The position numbers were made by a program, and so were the translations under genes. The notes beneath the pieces are model-generated. The model was not told the origin of the DNA. It ran no database searches and saw only the letters and a program-made list of their open reading frames with translations. Positions 1-6,186 of a stretch of DNA of 6,985 bases are shown here, piece by piece (positions within the stretch are counted from its first letter, which is position 1; each line of letters starts with the position of its first letter). This DNA is from Candidatus Solincola jinzensis. GTDB lineage: Bacteria; Actinomycetota; Geothermincolia; Geothermincolales; RBG-13-55-18. The stretch lies in contig JACVJG010000152.1 of assembly GCA_015711875.1 (NCBI GenBank), positions 1-6,985 of the forward strand. The letters are read 5' to 3'.

Positions 1-47
1 GCCTTCCAAGCTCTAGGTCGCGGGTTCGAGGCCCGTCTCCCGCTCCA
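1..47 (+). tRNA. tRNA-Gly (anticodon UCC), 3' part only
   Basis: This is the 3' part of a tRNA cut by the left window edge. It begins within the anticodon stem. The anticodon loop CTTCCAA (positions 3-9) has U33 and anticodon UCC, which reads GGA. A 5-base variable loop follows. The T-arm has a 5-bp stem closing the loop TTCGAGG. The 3' acceptor strand CTCCCGC is followed by discriminator T and an encoded CCA (45-47). A U discriminator and a CTCCCGC acceptor strand are typical of bacterial glycine tRNAs. The D-arm and 5' acceptor strand lie outside the window. Because CCA is encoded, 3' maturation would not strictly need CCA addition. A run of six T directly after the gene (49-54) may end transcription. 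Confidence 0.93.
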
Positions 48-243
48 ATTTTTTGTCCCCCACCGGAAGGGCAGGTGTCCGGTAAGGGAACGGCGAGGCC
101 TCCTCTTGCTACTGCCTCTCCCCATAGAGCGCGGGCAGTTGGGGATGAAAAGCCGCTATGCCTTGAATGTTCGGCCATGAACGCGATCGAATGCCGTTCT
201 GAAGACCGAGTGCCATAAATCCGCGAGCCCGGATAGATTACGC

Positions 244-262
244 AAAAAGGCAGGGTTTCCCT
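244..262 (-). terminator. Weak candidate terminator after the SRPBCC gene
   Basis: Read on the minus strand, 20 bases beyond the stop codon of the SRPBCC gene, AGGG-AAA-CCCT forms a short hairpin (252-262). Three bases later comes TTTTT (244-248). A second possible hairpin, CCGC/GCGG, lies just upstream at 263-276. The stem is only 4 bp, so this is a weak intrinsic terminator at best. Its position at the end of a minus-strand transcription unit makes it plausible. Confidence 0.3.
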
Positions 263-281
263 CCGCGCTTCTGCGGACAGT

Positions 282-740
282 CTAGGTGGCCTCCATCAAC
301 TCCTTCAAGCGCCTCACCGCCGTCTCGGAGTTCCTCCTGAGGTCTCTTGCCACCAGCAGCCTGTCCAGCGGAGCGAGCCAGCGGGGGAAGTAGAAGCGCA
401 TCTCCCTTTCCCATCTCGTCCCACGGCCTTCCTCGCTCAGCCTGTACACGATCTTCACTTTCTGGCCGAAGCGCCGGCTGGCCGCCCTTATAGCCCAGAG
501 GCGCGGGGCCGTCCTCTCGACCACCTCCCATTCGAAGGTGTCCCTTATCGGGCCGTGCTTCACCCTCTCCACGATGACCTCGCCCTTCAGGGCCGGGTGA
601 TCGACCGCGCCGGATACCGATACCGTCGCGGGGTGCCATCTCGGCCAGTTGGAGGCGGTGGTGAGGAAGTCGAAGACCTCGTCTATGGGCCGCTCGATAT
701 GAACGGATACGGTATGAGCGGATACGTGGGCTCCTGCCAT
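282..740 (-). CDS. SRPBCC (START/polyketide-cyclase-like) family protein
   Basis: Encodes 152 aa, a normal length for a stand-alone SRPBCC domain, which folds as a helix-grip around a hydrophobic ligand cavity. The N-terminus shows the family signature: a beta strand (VSVHIERPIDEVFDFLTTA, 11-29) followed by NWPRWHP (31-37), as in proteins annotated polyketide cyclase/dehydrase. Alternating strands then run through GEVIVERV (53-60) and TFEWEVVE (68-75), with a C-terminal amphipathic helix (about 122-149) that would cap the cavity. No catalytic residues can be assigned and the ligand is unknown. There is no signal peptide or membrane segment. The ATG start is supported by AAAGGAG about 8 bases upstream. 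The gene lies 104 bases downstream of rdgB on the same strand, outside the tightly overlapped operon, with a candidate promoter between them. The family call is fairly sure. A specific function is not supported. Confidence 0.85.
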   Translation of the reverse strand: MAGAHVSAHTVSVHIERPIDEVFDFLTTASNWPRWHPATVSVSGAVDHPALKGEVIVERVKHGPIRDTFEWEVVERTAPRLWAIRAASRRFGQKVKIVYRLSEEGRGTRWEREMRFYFPRWLAPLDRLLVARDLRRNSETAVRRLKELMEAT

Positions 741-838
741 CCCTTTCTCCTTTCAGGCACGAGGATACGGACGCTCCTCAAGAGGGGAAACGATTCGCAT
801 GGGGCGGGCGATCCGGGTTCAGGCCTCCCGACGCCACG

Positions 839-847
839 ATTATATCA
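839..847 (-). promoter_or_regulatory. Candidate extended -10 promoter for the SRPBCC gene
   Basis: Minus-strand TGATATAAT matches the extended -10 consensus TGnTATAAT exactly. It overlaps the rdgB stop codon, with the TGA serving as both. I see no good -35 hexamer 16-18 bases upstream, as is common for extended -10 promoters. Transcription would start near 832, giving a leader of about 90 bases before the SRPBCC ATG at 740. In GC-rich DNA a full match is notable but could still arise by chance. Confidence 0.4.
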
Positions 848-1468
848 CGCGATGTCGAAAAGCCATGCGGGCTGGCCGGCTTCCAGGATGGCGCGCAGGC
901 GGCGCAGCGCCTTGCCGCGGTGGCTTATGGCGTTCTTCTCCTCCAGGGAAAGCTCGGCCATGGTGCGGTCCATGCCCGCGGGCACGAACACGGGGTCGTA
1001 ACCGAAGCCCTTCTCGCCCCGGGGCGCCTCGGCCACCGCGCCCTCGCAGGTCTCCCTCACCAGCAGGGTGTCCCCCGCTGGCGAGGCGAGCGCGAGCACG
1101 CAGACGAAGCGCGCCCCCCTTTGCGGCGGCGGGACTCCCTCCAACTCCCGCAGCAGGCGGTCGATGTTGGCGAGGTCATCGCCGTGAGTTCCCGCGTAGA
1201 GGGCGCTGTCCACCCCCGGCGCTCCCCTCAGCGCCTCCACCTCCAGCCCGGAATCATCGGCAAGGGCAGGGATCCCGGACCAGCGCGCCAGCTCCAGGGC
1301 CTTGGCGAGCGCGTTCTCCTCGAAGGTCCTCCCCGCCTCCTCCAGCTCCGGCCATTCCCGAAAGTCTTCTTTGGTAATGATTGATAAGTCTAGACCGGCG
1401 AGGACCTCCCTCATCTCCCTCATCTTTCCCCGGTTGCCGGTGGCCAGTGCCAGTTTGGCGCGGCTCAA
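845..1468 (-). CDS. rdgB: XTP/dITP diphosphatase (RdgB/HAM1 family)
   Basis: Encodes 207 aa, normal for this family of house-cleaning pyrophosphatases that convert XTP, dITP and ITP to monophosphates plus PPi, keeping deaminated purines out of DNA and RNA. Family motifs appear in order: [11 protein letters not shown] (9-19, with the N12 and K15 substrate contacts), [10 protein letters not shown] (48-57), ADDSGLEV (70-77, metal-binding acidic pair D71/D72), SALYAG (88-93), GFGYDPVF (154-161), AELSLEEKN (171-179) and SHRGKAL (182-188). The start is TTG at 1468: the next in-frame ATG codes for residue 16, after the essential N-terminal motif, and GGAGGA lies 7 bases upstream of the TTG. The start overlaps the rph stop by 4 bases (TTGA), which suggests translational coupling. 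It is the last gene of the murI-MBL-rph-rdgB operon. The enzyme is cytoplasmic. Confidence 0.96.
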   Translation of the reverse strand: MSRAKLALATGNRGKMREMREVLAGLDLSIITKEDFREWPELEEAGRTFEENALAKALELARWSGIPALADDSGLEVEALRGAPGVDSALYAGTHGDDLANIDRLLRELEGVPPPQRGARFVCVLALASPAGDTLLVRETCEGAVAEAPRGEKGFGYDPVFVPAGMDRTMAELSLEEKNAISHRGKALRRLRAILEAGQPAWLFDIA

Positions 1469-2217
1469 GAGTCTTCCTCCAGCTCCGCCTTCCCGTCCGG
1501 TGCCATGAGGGCCCGGTTCTGCAGCCAGGTCACCTTCTCTATGCCGCGCTGCGCCAGGTCCAGGGCCGCCTGCAGCTCCTCGCGGCTGAAGGCGCGTTTC
1601 TCCCCCGTTCCCTGCAGCTCCACCAGCAATCCCCCGCCGGTCATCACCACGTTCATGTCCACCTCGGCCGAGGCGTCCTCCTCGAAATCCAGGTCCAGCA
1701 TGGGCACGCCGCCCACGATGCCCACGCTTACCGCCGCCACGGAATCCCGCAGGGGCATCTCCTTGAGCCTGCCCGCCTCGATCATGCGCCGGAAGGCGTC
1801 GTAGAGGGCCACGTAAGCCCCGTTGATGGCCGCGGTGCGCGTGCCCCCGTCCGCCTGGATGACGTCACAGTCCATCCATATGGTGCACTCGCCCAGCGCC
1901 TGCATGTCCGCCACCGCGCGCAGGGAACGCCCGATCATGCGCTGTATCTCCAGCGTCCGCCCCCCCTGGCGCCCCGCCGCTGACTCCCGGTTCATCCTCT
2001 CCTGGGTGGAGCGAGGCAGCATGCCGTACTCCGCCGTGATCCAGCCCCTCCCCGAGCCCCGCAGGAACTGCGGGACCTTGAACTCCAGGGTGGCGGTACA
2101 CACCACTTTCGTGCCCCCCATCTCCACCCACGCGGAGCCCTCGGCGTGCGCGATATAGTCGCGGACTATGGTCATGCGCCTGAGCTGGTGAGCCTTCCTG
2201 CCATCGCGCCTGGACAT
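1465..2217 (-). CDS. rph: Ribonuclease PH
   Basis: Encodes 250 aa, the usual length for RNase PH, a phosphate-dependent 3'-5' exoribonuclease that trims tRNA and other RNA 3' ends as a hexameric ring. Visible motifs: MSRRDGRK (1-8), [13 protein letters not shown] (58-70), [22 protein letters not shown] (77-98, including R87 of the conserved phosphate/RNA region), [19 protein letters not shown] (116-134, with the GTR phosphate loop at 125-127), and [20 protein letters not shown] (174-193), where D181 and D187 are the conserved metal/catalytic pair. I chose the ATG at 2217 rather than the in-frame ATG at 2238. The shorter form begins at the family's normal N-terminus, has GGAGGAGG about 5 bases upstream, and starts 1 base after the MBL stop codon. 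The C-terminus overlaps the rdgB start by 4 bases. The pairing rph-rdgB is widespread in bacteria. Confidence 0.97.
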   Translation of the reverse strand: MSRRDGRKAHQLRRMTIVRDYIAHAEGSAWVEMGGTKVVCTATLEFKVPQFLRGSGRGWITAEYGMLPRSTQERMNRESAAGRQGGRTLEIQRMIGRSLRAVADMQALGECTIWMDCDVIQADGGTRTAAINGAYVALYDAFRRMIEAGRLKEMPLRDSVAAVSVGIVGGVPMLDLDFEEDASAEVDMNVVMTGGGLLVELQGTGEKRAFSREELQAALDLAQRGIEKVTWLQNRALMAPDGKAELEEDS

Positions 2218-2218
2218 A

Positions 2219-2977
2219 TCATCCTCCTCCCAGGTCAACGGTCATGCCCTCACGCGCGGGCACGACCTCCCCCCCGTAAGTCTCTCCCGCCTCGCGCGCG
2301 ATAGCAACCATGTCGAAGGTAGGCCATATGTGGGTGAGCATCAACCTCCCCGCCCCCGCCCTCGCCGCCGTCTCCCCCGCCTGCCTTGACGTCATATGAC
2401 CGTGGGAGGCCTCCTCCACATAGGCAGCCGGCAGGGTGGCCTCGCAGATGAAGAGGTCCGCTCCCCTCGCCGCCTCCTCCACTCCCAGGCAGGGCGAGGA
2501 GTCCGAGGAGTAGGCCAGGGTCCATCCATCTCCTTCCAGGCGAAGGGCATACCCCTCCACCGGGTGCCGGGTGGGATAGGCACGCATAGCGATATTGCCC
2601 ACGCGATACACTTTGCCCGATTCCAGGGTCTCGGGCGCGAAGACCCTCGGCAGGTACTCGCGCGAGTCCTCGCCCAATATCCTTCCCATGAGCTCCAGCC
2701 CACCCCGCGGGAGTATTAGGCGCAAACCCCAGGGCGCTTGGGGATGAAAGCGCAAAGCGTAGAAAAGCGGGTAGAGGTCGCCGAAGTGGTCGATGTGCAT
2801 GTGGGTGATGACCACCGCGGTTATCGCGGTCAACTCCGCCTCCCGCAACAGGTTGGAAAGGCAGCCGTTGCCTAGCTCCATCACCAGCGAGGTGTCCCCC
2901 TCGCGCAGCAGGAAGCCGTTGGTGGCGCCACCGGGTCGCGGATAGGTGCCCGAGGCCCCCAGCACGGTAAGCCTCAT
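2219..2977 (-). CDS. MBL-fold metal-dependent hydrolase, RNase Z/phosphodiesterase-like (Rv1339-type)
   Basis: Encodes 252 aa of metallo-beta-lactamase fold. The full set of metal ligands is visible: THMHIDH (58-64: H59, H61, D63, H64), H138 in [12 protein letters not shown]159 in YSSDSSP, and H216 in [17 protein letters not shown] (191-200) resembles the AHxT-type motif of RNase Z. In RNase Z a tRNA-binding arm of about 50 residues lies between the ligands equivalent to H138 and D159; here only 20 residues separate them, so the arm is absent. This argues against tRNA 3' processing. In mycobacteria the protein at this locus (Rv1339) has been reported as an atypical cAMP phosphodiesterase; applying that role here is inference from position and fold. 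The start ATG overlaps the murI stop (ATGA) with GGAGGT 6 bases upstream. The stop lies 1 base before the rph start. No signal peptide is seen. Confidence 0.9.
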   Translation of the reverse strand: MRLTVLGASGTYPRPGGATNGFLLREGDTSLVMELGNGCLSNLLREAELTAITAVVITHMHIDHFGDLYPLFYALRFHPQAPWGLRLILPRGGLELMGRILGEDSREYLPRVFAPETLESGKVYRVGNIAMRAYPTRHPVEGYALRLEGDGWTLAYSSDSSPCLGVEEAARGADLFICEATLPAAYVEEASHGHMTSRQAGETAARAGAGRLMLTHIWPTFDMVAIAREAGETYGGEVVPAREGMTVDLGGG

Positions 2978-3792
2978 TCCGCTACCTCCCGCAGGGGAAG
3001 CTCCACCTTTTCCACCTCCGTGACCTCCGGTCCCAGAAAAAGGCGGCCGAGCTCCCTGGCCTTGTCAGCATCGCCGGTGAAGAGGAAGCGGTGAGAGGGC
3101 GGCTCGCCGTGATCGCGCAGGAAACCCCTGCGCACCAGGTTCTCCTCCACCTCTCTGGCCACCTCCTGATCGGAGCTGATGAGTTTGATCCCCTCTCCCG
3201 CCACGCCGGCTATGACCCCGCGCAGCAGGGGATAATGGGTGCAGCCCAGCACGATGGTGTCCACCCCCATCCTGAGCAGGGGCTCCAGGTACCCCCGCAC
3301 CTCTTTTTCCACCCGCTCGCCCTCCACCTCGCCGCGCTCCACGAAGTCCACCAGGGTGGGGCATGCGCGCGAGAAGACGTGGGCGCCCGCGTCCAGAGCG
3401 TGGATGGCTCGGGGATACGAGCGGCTCCTCACCGTCGCCCTGGTGCCGATCACCCCGATACGCCGGTTGAGGGTCGCCTGCACCGCGCCCCTGGCCCCCG
3501 GCTCCACCACCCCCAGCACCGGCACCCTGCAGGCGCGCTGGGCCTCCAGCAACCCGGCGGAGGTGGCGGAATTGCAGGCGATGACCACGATCTTCACCCC
3601 CAGGCTCTCGAGGTAGCGCGCCAGCTCCACCGCGAACGCGCGTATCTCGGCGATGTCCCGGGGCCCGTAGGGCCCGCGTGCGCTGTCGCCGAAGTAGATG
3701 ATGGACTCGCGGGGTAGGCGGTGCATCACCGCTTTCATCACCGTGAGGCCCCCGAGGCCGGAGTCGAATATGCCTATGGGCGCGTCGTTCAC
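2974..3792 (-). CDS. murI: Glutamate racemase
   Basis: Encodes 272 aa, normal for MurI, which interconverts L- and D-glutamate in the cytoplasm and supplies D-Glu for peptidoglycan. It is a cofactor-independent two-cysteine racemase. Key motifs: IGIFDSGLGG (6-15, with D10), YFGDSARGPYGPR (33-45), VIACNSATSA (70-79, catalytic C73), EPGARGAV (97-104), IGVIGTRATV (112-121), CPTLVDFVERGE (144-155) and LGCTHYPLL (182-190, catalytic C184). The start is GTG at 3792, preceded by AAAGGA with 8-base spacing. The reading frame stays open upstream to an ATG at 3942, but those extra 50 residues have low complexity, do not belong to the family, and would span the candidate promoter. First gene of the operon; its stop overlaps the MBL start. 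With no other cell-wall gene visible here, the cluster is a conserved housekeeping neighbourhood rather than a wall operon. Confidence 0.96.
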   Translation of the reverse strand: MNDAPIGIFDSGLGGLTVMKAVMHRLPRESIIYFGDSARGPYGPRDIAEIRAFAVELARYLESLGVKIVVIACNSATSAGLLEAQRACRVPVLGVVEPGARGAVQATLNRRIGVIGTRATVRSRSYPRAIHALDAGAHVFSRACPTLVDFVERGEVEGERVEKEVRGYLEPLLRMGVDTIVLGCTHYPLLRGVIAGVAGEGIKLISSDQEVAREVEENLVRRGFLRDHGEPPSHRFLFTGDADKARELGRLFLGPEVTEVEKVELPLREVAE

Positions 3793-3817
3793 GCTGTATG
3801 TCCTTTCCGTTCCCGAT

Positions 3818-3832
3818 GGCCGCCACGCGGCC
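3818..3832 (-). other. GC hairpin in the murI leader
   Basis: On the minus strand GGCCGC-GTG-GCGGCC is a perfect 6-bp stem with a 3-base loop, ending about 25 bases before the GTG start of murI and just upstream of the ribosome-binding site. It could affect translation initiation or mRNA stability. No T-run follows, so it is not an intrinsic terminator. Perfect pairing is directly visible; function is inference. Confidence 0.35.
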
Positions 3833-3886
3833 GGACCGTGCTCCCTTCCGCCGTTCCCGCGGGCGAACCCCCTTGCACAAAGCCCT

Positions 3887-3895
3887 ATTCTAGCA
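3887..3895 (-). promoter_or_regulatory. Candidate extended -10 promoter of the murI operon
   Basis: Minus-strand TGCTAGAAT fits the extended -10 form TGnTANAAT. Initiation near 3880 would give an 88-base leader to the murI GTG. The -35 position (CTCGTA with a 17-base spacer) is poor. The site lies in an AT-richer island between the divergent genes, about 25 bases from the promoter of the opposite strand. Confidence 0.45.
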
Positions 3896-3917
3896 CGACC
3901 GCGCCCAGGTACGAGCG

Positions 3918-3947
3918 TTGACGTCCCAAACAACCCGGTCATAGAAT
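3918..3947 (+). promoter_or_regulatory. Candidate sigma70-type promoter of the GMC oxidoreductase operon
   Basis: TTGACG (3918-3923) and TAGAAT (3942-3947) are separated by 18 bases; each hexamer differs from the primary-sigma consensus at one position. Transcription would start near 3954, leaving a leader of about 114 bases before the ATG at 4068. It is back to back with the murI promoter, so a single regulator could touch both. I see no clear operator palindrome. Confidence 0.55.
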
Positions 3948-4026
3948 GTTCACAGAGGGAGCTTGCGGCCGCTCGAAGGGTTGGAACAGGCGCTCAAGAA
4001 CGGGGACCATGATGCCCGGAAAGCGA

Positions 4027-4048
4027 GGGGCCGCGTTCATGCGGCTCC
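4027..4048 (+). other. Leader hairpin before the small-subunit gene
   Basis: GGGGCCGC (4027-4034) pairs with GCGGCTCC (4041-4048) with one G-U pair and a 6-base loop GTTCAT. It ends about 7 bases before the ribosome-binding site GGAGGGG (4054-4060) of the next gene. No T-run follows. It may tune translation of the operon; this is inference from position and pairing alone. Confidence 0.35.
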
Positions 4049-4067
4049 GCCAGGGAGGGGGTTTGAG

Positions 4068-4475
4068 ATGAGGGAATACTTCATGCGCAGACTTCACCGC
4101 CTTGTCCCGGTGTTCATCGAGCAGGTGGAGGGGATGCCACCCGCGGACCCAGACCAGGTCGCGGACTTCGCCCGCGAGTTCCTGCGCGCCGGCACGCCTG
4201 CCTTCCGCCTGCTCTTCTATGCCATGGTCCTGGTTCTGCAAGCGCTCTGCATCCTCATGCGGGGCAAGTCTGTATACACCCTGCCGCCGGAGGAGGCGGA
4301 CGACTTCGTGCGCTCCCTTTATTCCAGCCGCATCGCCGCCCTGGGAGCCATCCCCACCGTGTTGGGCACCCCCATCTACATGGCCCATTACAACCGCGAC
4401 GACGTTCAGGTATGCCTCGGCTTCGACGTCCACGGCATGCGCAGGGACGCAGCTGCGAGGGAGGTGCGGAGATGA
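4068..4475 (+). CDS. Small helical accessory subunit of the adjacent GMC oxidoreductase (putative)
   Basis: Encodes 135 aa. I do not recognise a named family with certainty. The N-terminus is basic and amphipathic (MREYFMRRLHRL), followed by a predicted helix (DPDQVADFAREFLRAG, 28-42). A hydrophobic stretch FRLLFYAMVLVLQALCILM (46-64) could be a membrane helix or a buried helix. The C-terminal part, LPPEEADDFVRSLYSSR (72-88) to YNRDDVQVCLGFD (108-120), resembles the helical domain that precedes the flavin domain in long-chain-alcohol-oxidase-type GMC proteins, and in role the separate small (subunit 3) partner of gluconate/glucose dehydrogenases. Unlike the latter it has no twin-arginine signal. 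The ATG at 4068 has GGAGGGG upstream; an in-frame TTG at 3963 is less likely. The stop overlaps the GMC ATG by 4 bases, implying coupled synthesis in fixed ratio, so a complex is likely. Subunit role: inference from context and weak resemblance. Confidence 0.72.
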   Translation: MREYFMRRLHRLVPVFIEQVEGMPPADPDQVADFAREFLRAGTPAFRLLFYAMVLVLQALCILMRGKSVYTLPPEEADDFVRSLYSSRIAALGAIPTVLGTPIYMAHYNRDDVQVCLGFDVHGMRRDAAAREVRR

Positions 4476-6100
4476 TCATCAGGCCCGAAAGCCTTCCAGG
4501 GGATGTCAGGCGCGAGGCCGACGTGGCCATAATCGGCTCCGGAGCCGGGGGAGGCCCCATCGCCAAGGAGCTAGCCGAGGCCGGATACAGCGTGGTGGTG
4601 ATCGAGGAGGGCGAGTATTTCTCACGCGAAGACTTCGATTTCCGCGCCGGCGACGCCTTCACCCGCCTCTACCGCGACGCCAGCCAGACGGTGGCTATCG
4701 GCCTTCCCGCCATCGTCATCCCCCAGGGAAAGACGGTGGGCGGGACCACCACCGTGAACTCGGGAACCTGCCTGCGCGTTCCCCGCCACGTGCTCAAGCG
4801 CTGGCACCTGGAACACGGCTTGAAGGACATCAGCGAGGACGAGCTTAACCTACTCTATGCGGCCCTGGAGGAATACCTCTTCGTGAAACGCGCCGATCCC
4901 GAGGTGGCGGGGAAAAACAACCTGCTCTTCCTGGAGCACGCCGGCAGGCTGGGCTATGCGGGAGGGTTCCTTCCCCGCAACGCCAAGGATTGCGAGGGCT
5001 TCGGGGTCTGCGCCTACGGCTGCCCTTCCGGTGCCAAGCAGAGCGTCAACGTATCCTTTATTCCCGACGCCGTCGCGGCGGGAGCTGACGTATATACAAG
5101 ATGCCGGGCGGAGCGCATCCTGGTGCGCGGTGACCGCGCGGTGGGGGTGCGAGGGCGTTTCATCGATCCCCGCACGGGAGCGAAGACGCGGCGCCTCGAA
5201 GTCCATGCCTCGGTGGTGGTGCTGGCGGGAGGGGCCATCCAGACTCCCTCCATGCTCATGCATAACCGCATATGCCTTTCCTCTGGCGAGGTGGGAAAGA
5301 ACCTCTCCATCCATCCCTGCGGCGCAACCCTGGCGCTGATGCCGGAGGCGGTGGGCAACCCCAAGGGCATTCCCCAGAGCACCTACGTGGACGAGTTCGT
5401 CCCCGAGGGGATCATGCTGGAGGGCGTCACCGTGCCGCCGGCGGTGATGGCCATCACCCTGCCCTGGGGAGGGAGACGCCATGCCGAGACCATGCGCGAT
5501 TATCCCTTTATCGCCAGTTACGGCTCCATGATCAGCGAGCACGACTCCACGGGAAAGGTGGTGGCGGGGCCTTCGGCCCGCCAGCCCCTCACCTTTTACC
5601 GCCTGGGGCGGGAGGACCTCGACCGCCTCAAGAGGTCTATCCTTCTCATGGCGGAGATATGGTTCGCGGCGGGAGCGAAACGCGTCTACACTCCCATCGA
5701 CGGCTTCAAGGAACTCAGTGGCCCTCGCGATTTCAAGCGCCTGTCCCGCGCGCGCCTCAAGCGCGCGAGCGTCTTCGGCCTCAGCGCCTATCATCCCATG
5801 GGAACCTGCCGCATGGGAAGCGACCCCCACGCCTCGGTGGTGAAAAGCACTTGCGAGTCCTGGGAGGTAGAGAACCTCTTCATCTGCGACGCCAGCGTGC
5901 TGCCTACTTCTCTGGGCGTGAACCCGCAACTGACCATCATGGCCATCGCCTTGCGTACCGCCGGCTTTATCGATGAGAAACTCGAGAGCGGCTCCTTCAC
6001 CACCGAGAGGGCGGGAAGGCTGGAGCGATTGCGCGCCCGTCTGCGGTCCGAGAAGGAATCGGTGGCGCGCCGCCTTTCCGGCGATCTGGACTCCGGCTGA
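4472..6100 (+). CDS. GMC-family FAD-dependent oxidoreductase with Fe-S-type cysteine cluster
   Basis: Encodes 542 aa. The N-terminal Rossmann motif IIGSGAGGGPIAKELAEAG (20-38, GxGxxG at 22-27) ends at acidic VVVIEEG (41-47), which binds FAD. GKTVGGTTTVNSGT (86-99) is the GMC signature region. CEGFGVCAYGCPSGAKQS (174-191) holds C174, C180 and C184; C-x5-C-x3-C matches the spacing of the [3Fe-4S] cysteines (212, 218, 222) reported for Burkholderia FAD-glucose dehydrogenase. AGGAIQTPSML (252-262) and GKNLSIHP (275-282) are further family motifs. The C-terminal domain has AYHPMGTCRMG (439-449, active-site H441) and SLGVNPQLTIMA (480-491, N484), the usual His/Asn pair that takes the proton from an alcohol. 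A charged tail (about 505-540) extends beyond the domain. No signal peptide. The ATG at 4472 has GGAGGT 6 bases upstream and begins at the typical N-terminus. Substrate (alcohol, sterol or sugar) and electron acceptor unknown. Confidence 0.93.
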   Translation: MIIRPESLPGDVRREADVAIIGSGAGGGPIAKELAEAGYSVVVIEEGEYFSREDFDFRAGDAFTRLYRDASQTVAIGLPAIVIPQGKTVGGTTTVNSGTCLRVPRHVLKRWHLEHGLKDISEDELNLLYAALEEYLFVKRADPEVAGKNNLLFLEHAGRLGYAGGFLPRNAKDCEGFGVCAYGCPSGAKQSVNVSFIPDAVAAGADVYTRCRAERILVRGDRAVGVRGRFIDPRTGAKTRRLEVHASVVVLAGGAIQTPSMLMHNRICLSSGEVGKNLSIHPCGATLALMPEAVGNPKGIPQSTYVDEFVPEGIMLEGVTVPPAVMAITLPWGGRRHAETMRDYPFIASYGSMISEHDSTGKVVAGPSARQPLTFYRLGREDLDRLKRSILLMAEIWFAAGAKRVYTPIDGFKELSGPRDFKRLSRARLKRASVFGLSAYHPMGTCRMGSDPHASVVKSTCESWEVENLFICDASVLPTSLGVNPQLTIMAIALRTAGFIDEKLESGSFTTERAGRLERLRARLRSEKESVARRLSGDLDSG

Positions 6101-6105
6101 GCGGC

Positions 6106-6140
6106 CATCGCAACGGCGTTTGACATCAACGTTGTTCTGT
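6106..6140 (+). repeat. 35-base imperfect direct repeat, copy 1
   Basis: This copy begins CATCGCAACGGCGTTTGACA and ends TTCTGT, 5 bases after the GMC stop codon. It matches copy 2 at 31 of 35 positions (differences at offsets 3, 19, 24 and 28). The core contains the near-palindrome AACGGCGTT; this copy also has CAACGTTG (6128-6135), which copy 2 lacks. The unit length (81 bases between copies) is a multiple of three, but both frames that could be shared contain stops. Role unknown. Confidence 0.85.
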
Positions 6141-6186
6141 TTCTATATCTGCTTCTGCTGCTCAAAGAGCCTCATGTCAAGTTCGT

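Noticed and set aside
62..83. Inverted repeat ACCGG/CCGGT after the tRNA
   Set aside because: A 5-bp stem with a 12-base loop is expected by chance in GC-rich DNA, and no T-run follows.
3065..3880. Open minus-strand frame of 271 codons overlapping murI in another frame
   Set aside because: It is out of frame with murI, which has every catalytic motif. Its translation is Arg/Gly/Pro low-complexity sequence, typical of a shadow frame in high-GC DNA.
3963..4067. Upstream in-frame TTG that would add 35 residues to the small subunit
   Set aside because: A GGGAG lies only 2 bases before the TTG, too close to work. The added residues are low-complexity, and the ATG at 4068 has an excellent ribosome-binding site.
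3939..4433. Minus-strand open frame antisense to the small-subunit gene
   Set aside because: It overlaps the promoter, leader and coding region of the better-supported plus-strand gene, which has a ribosome-binding site and an ATGA junction to the GMC gene.
4850..5929. Open minus-strand frame of 359 codons antisense to the GMC gene
   Set aside because: It lies wholly inside a clearly real gene, is rich in His, Gly, Arg and Ala as expected from antisense of GC-biased codons, has no domain-like motifs, and lacks a ribosome-binding site.
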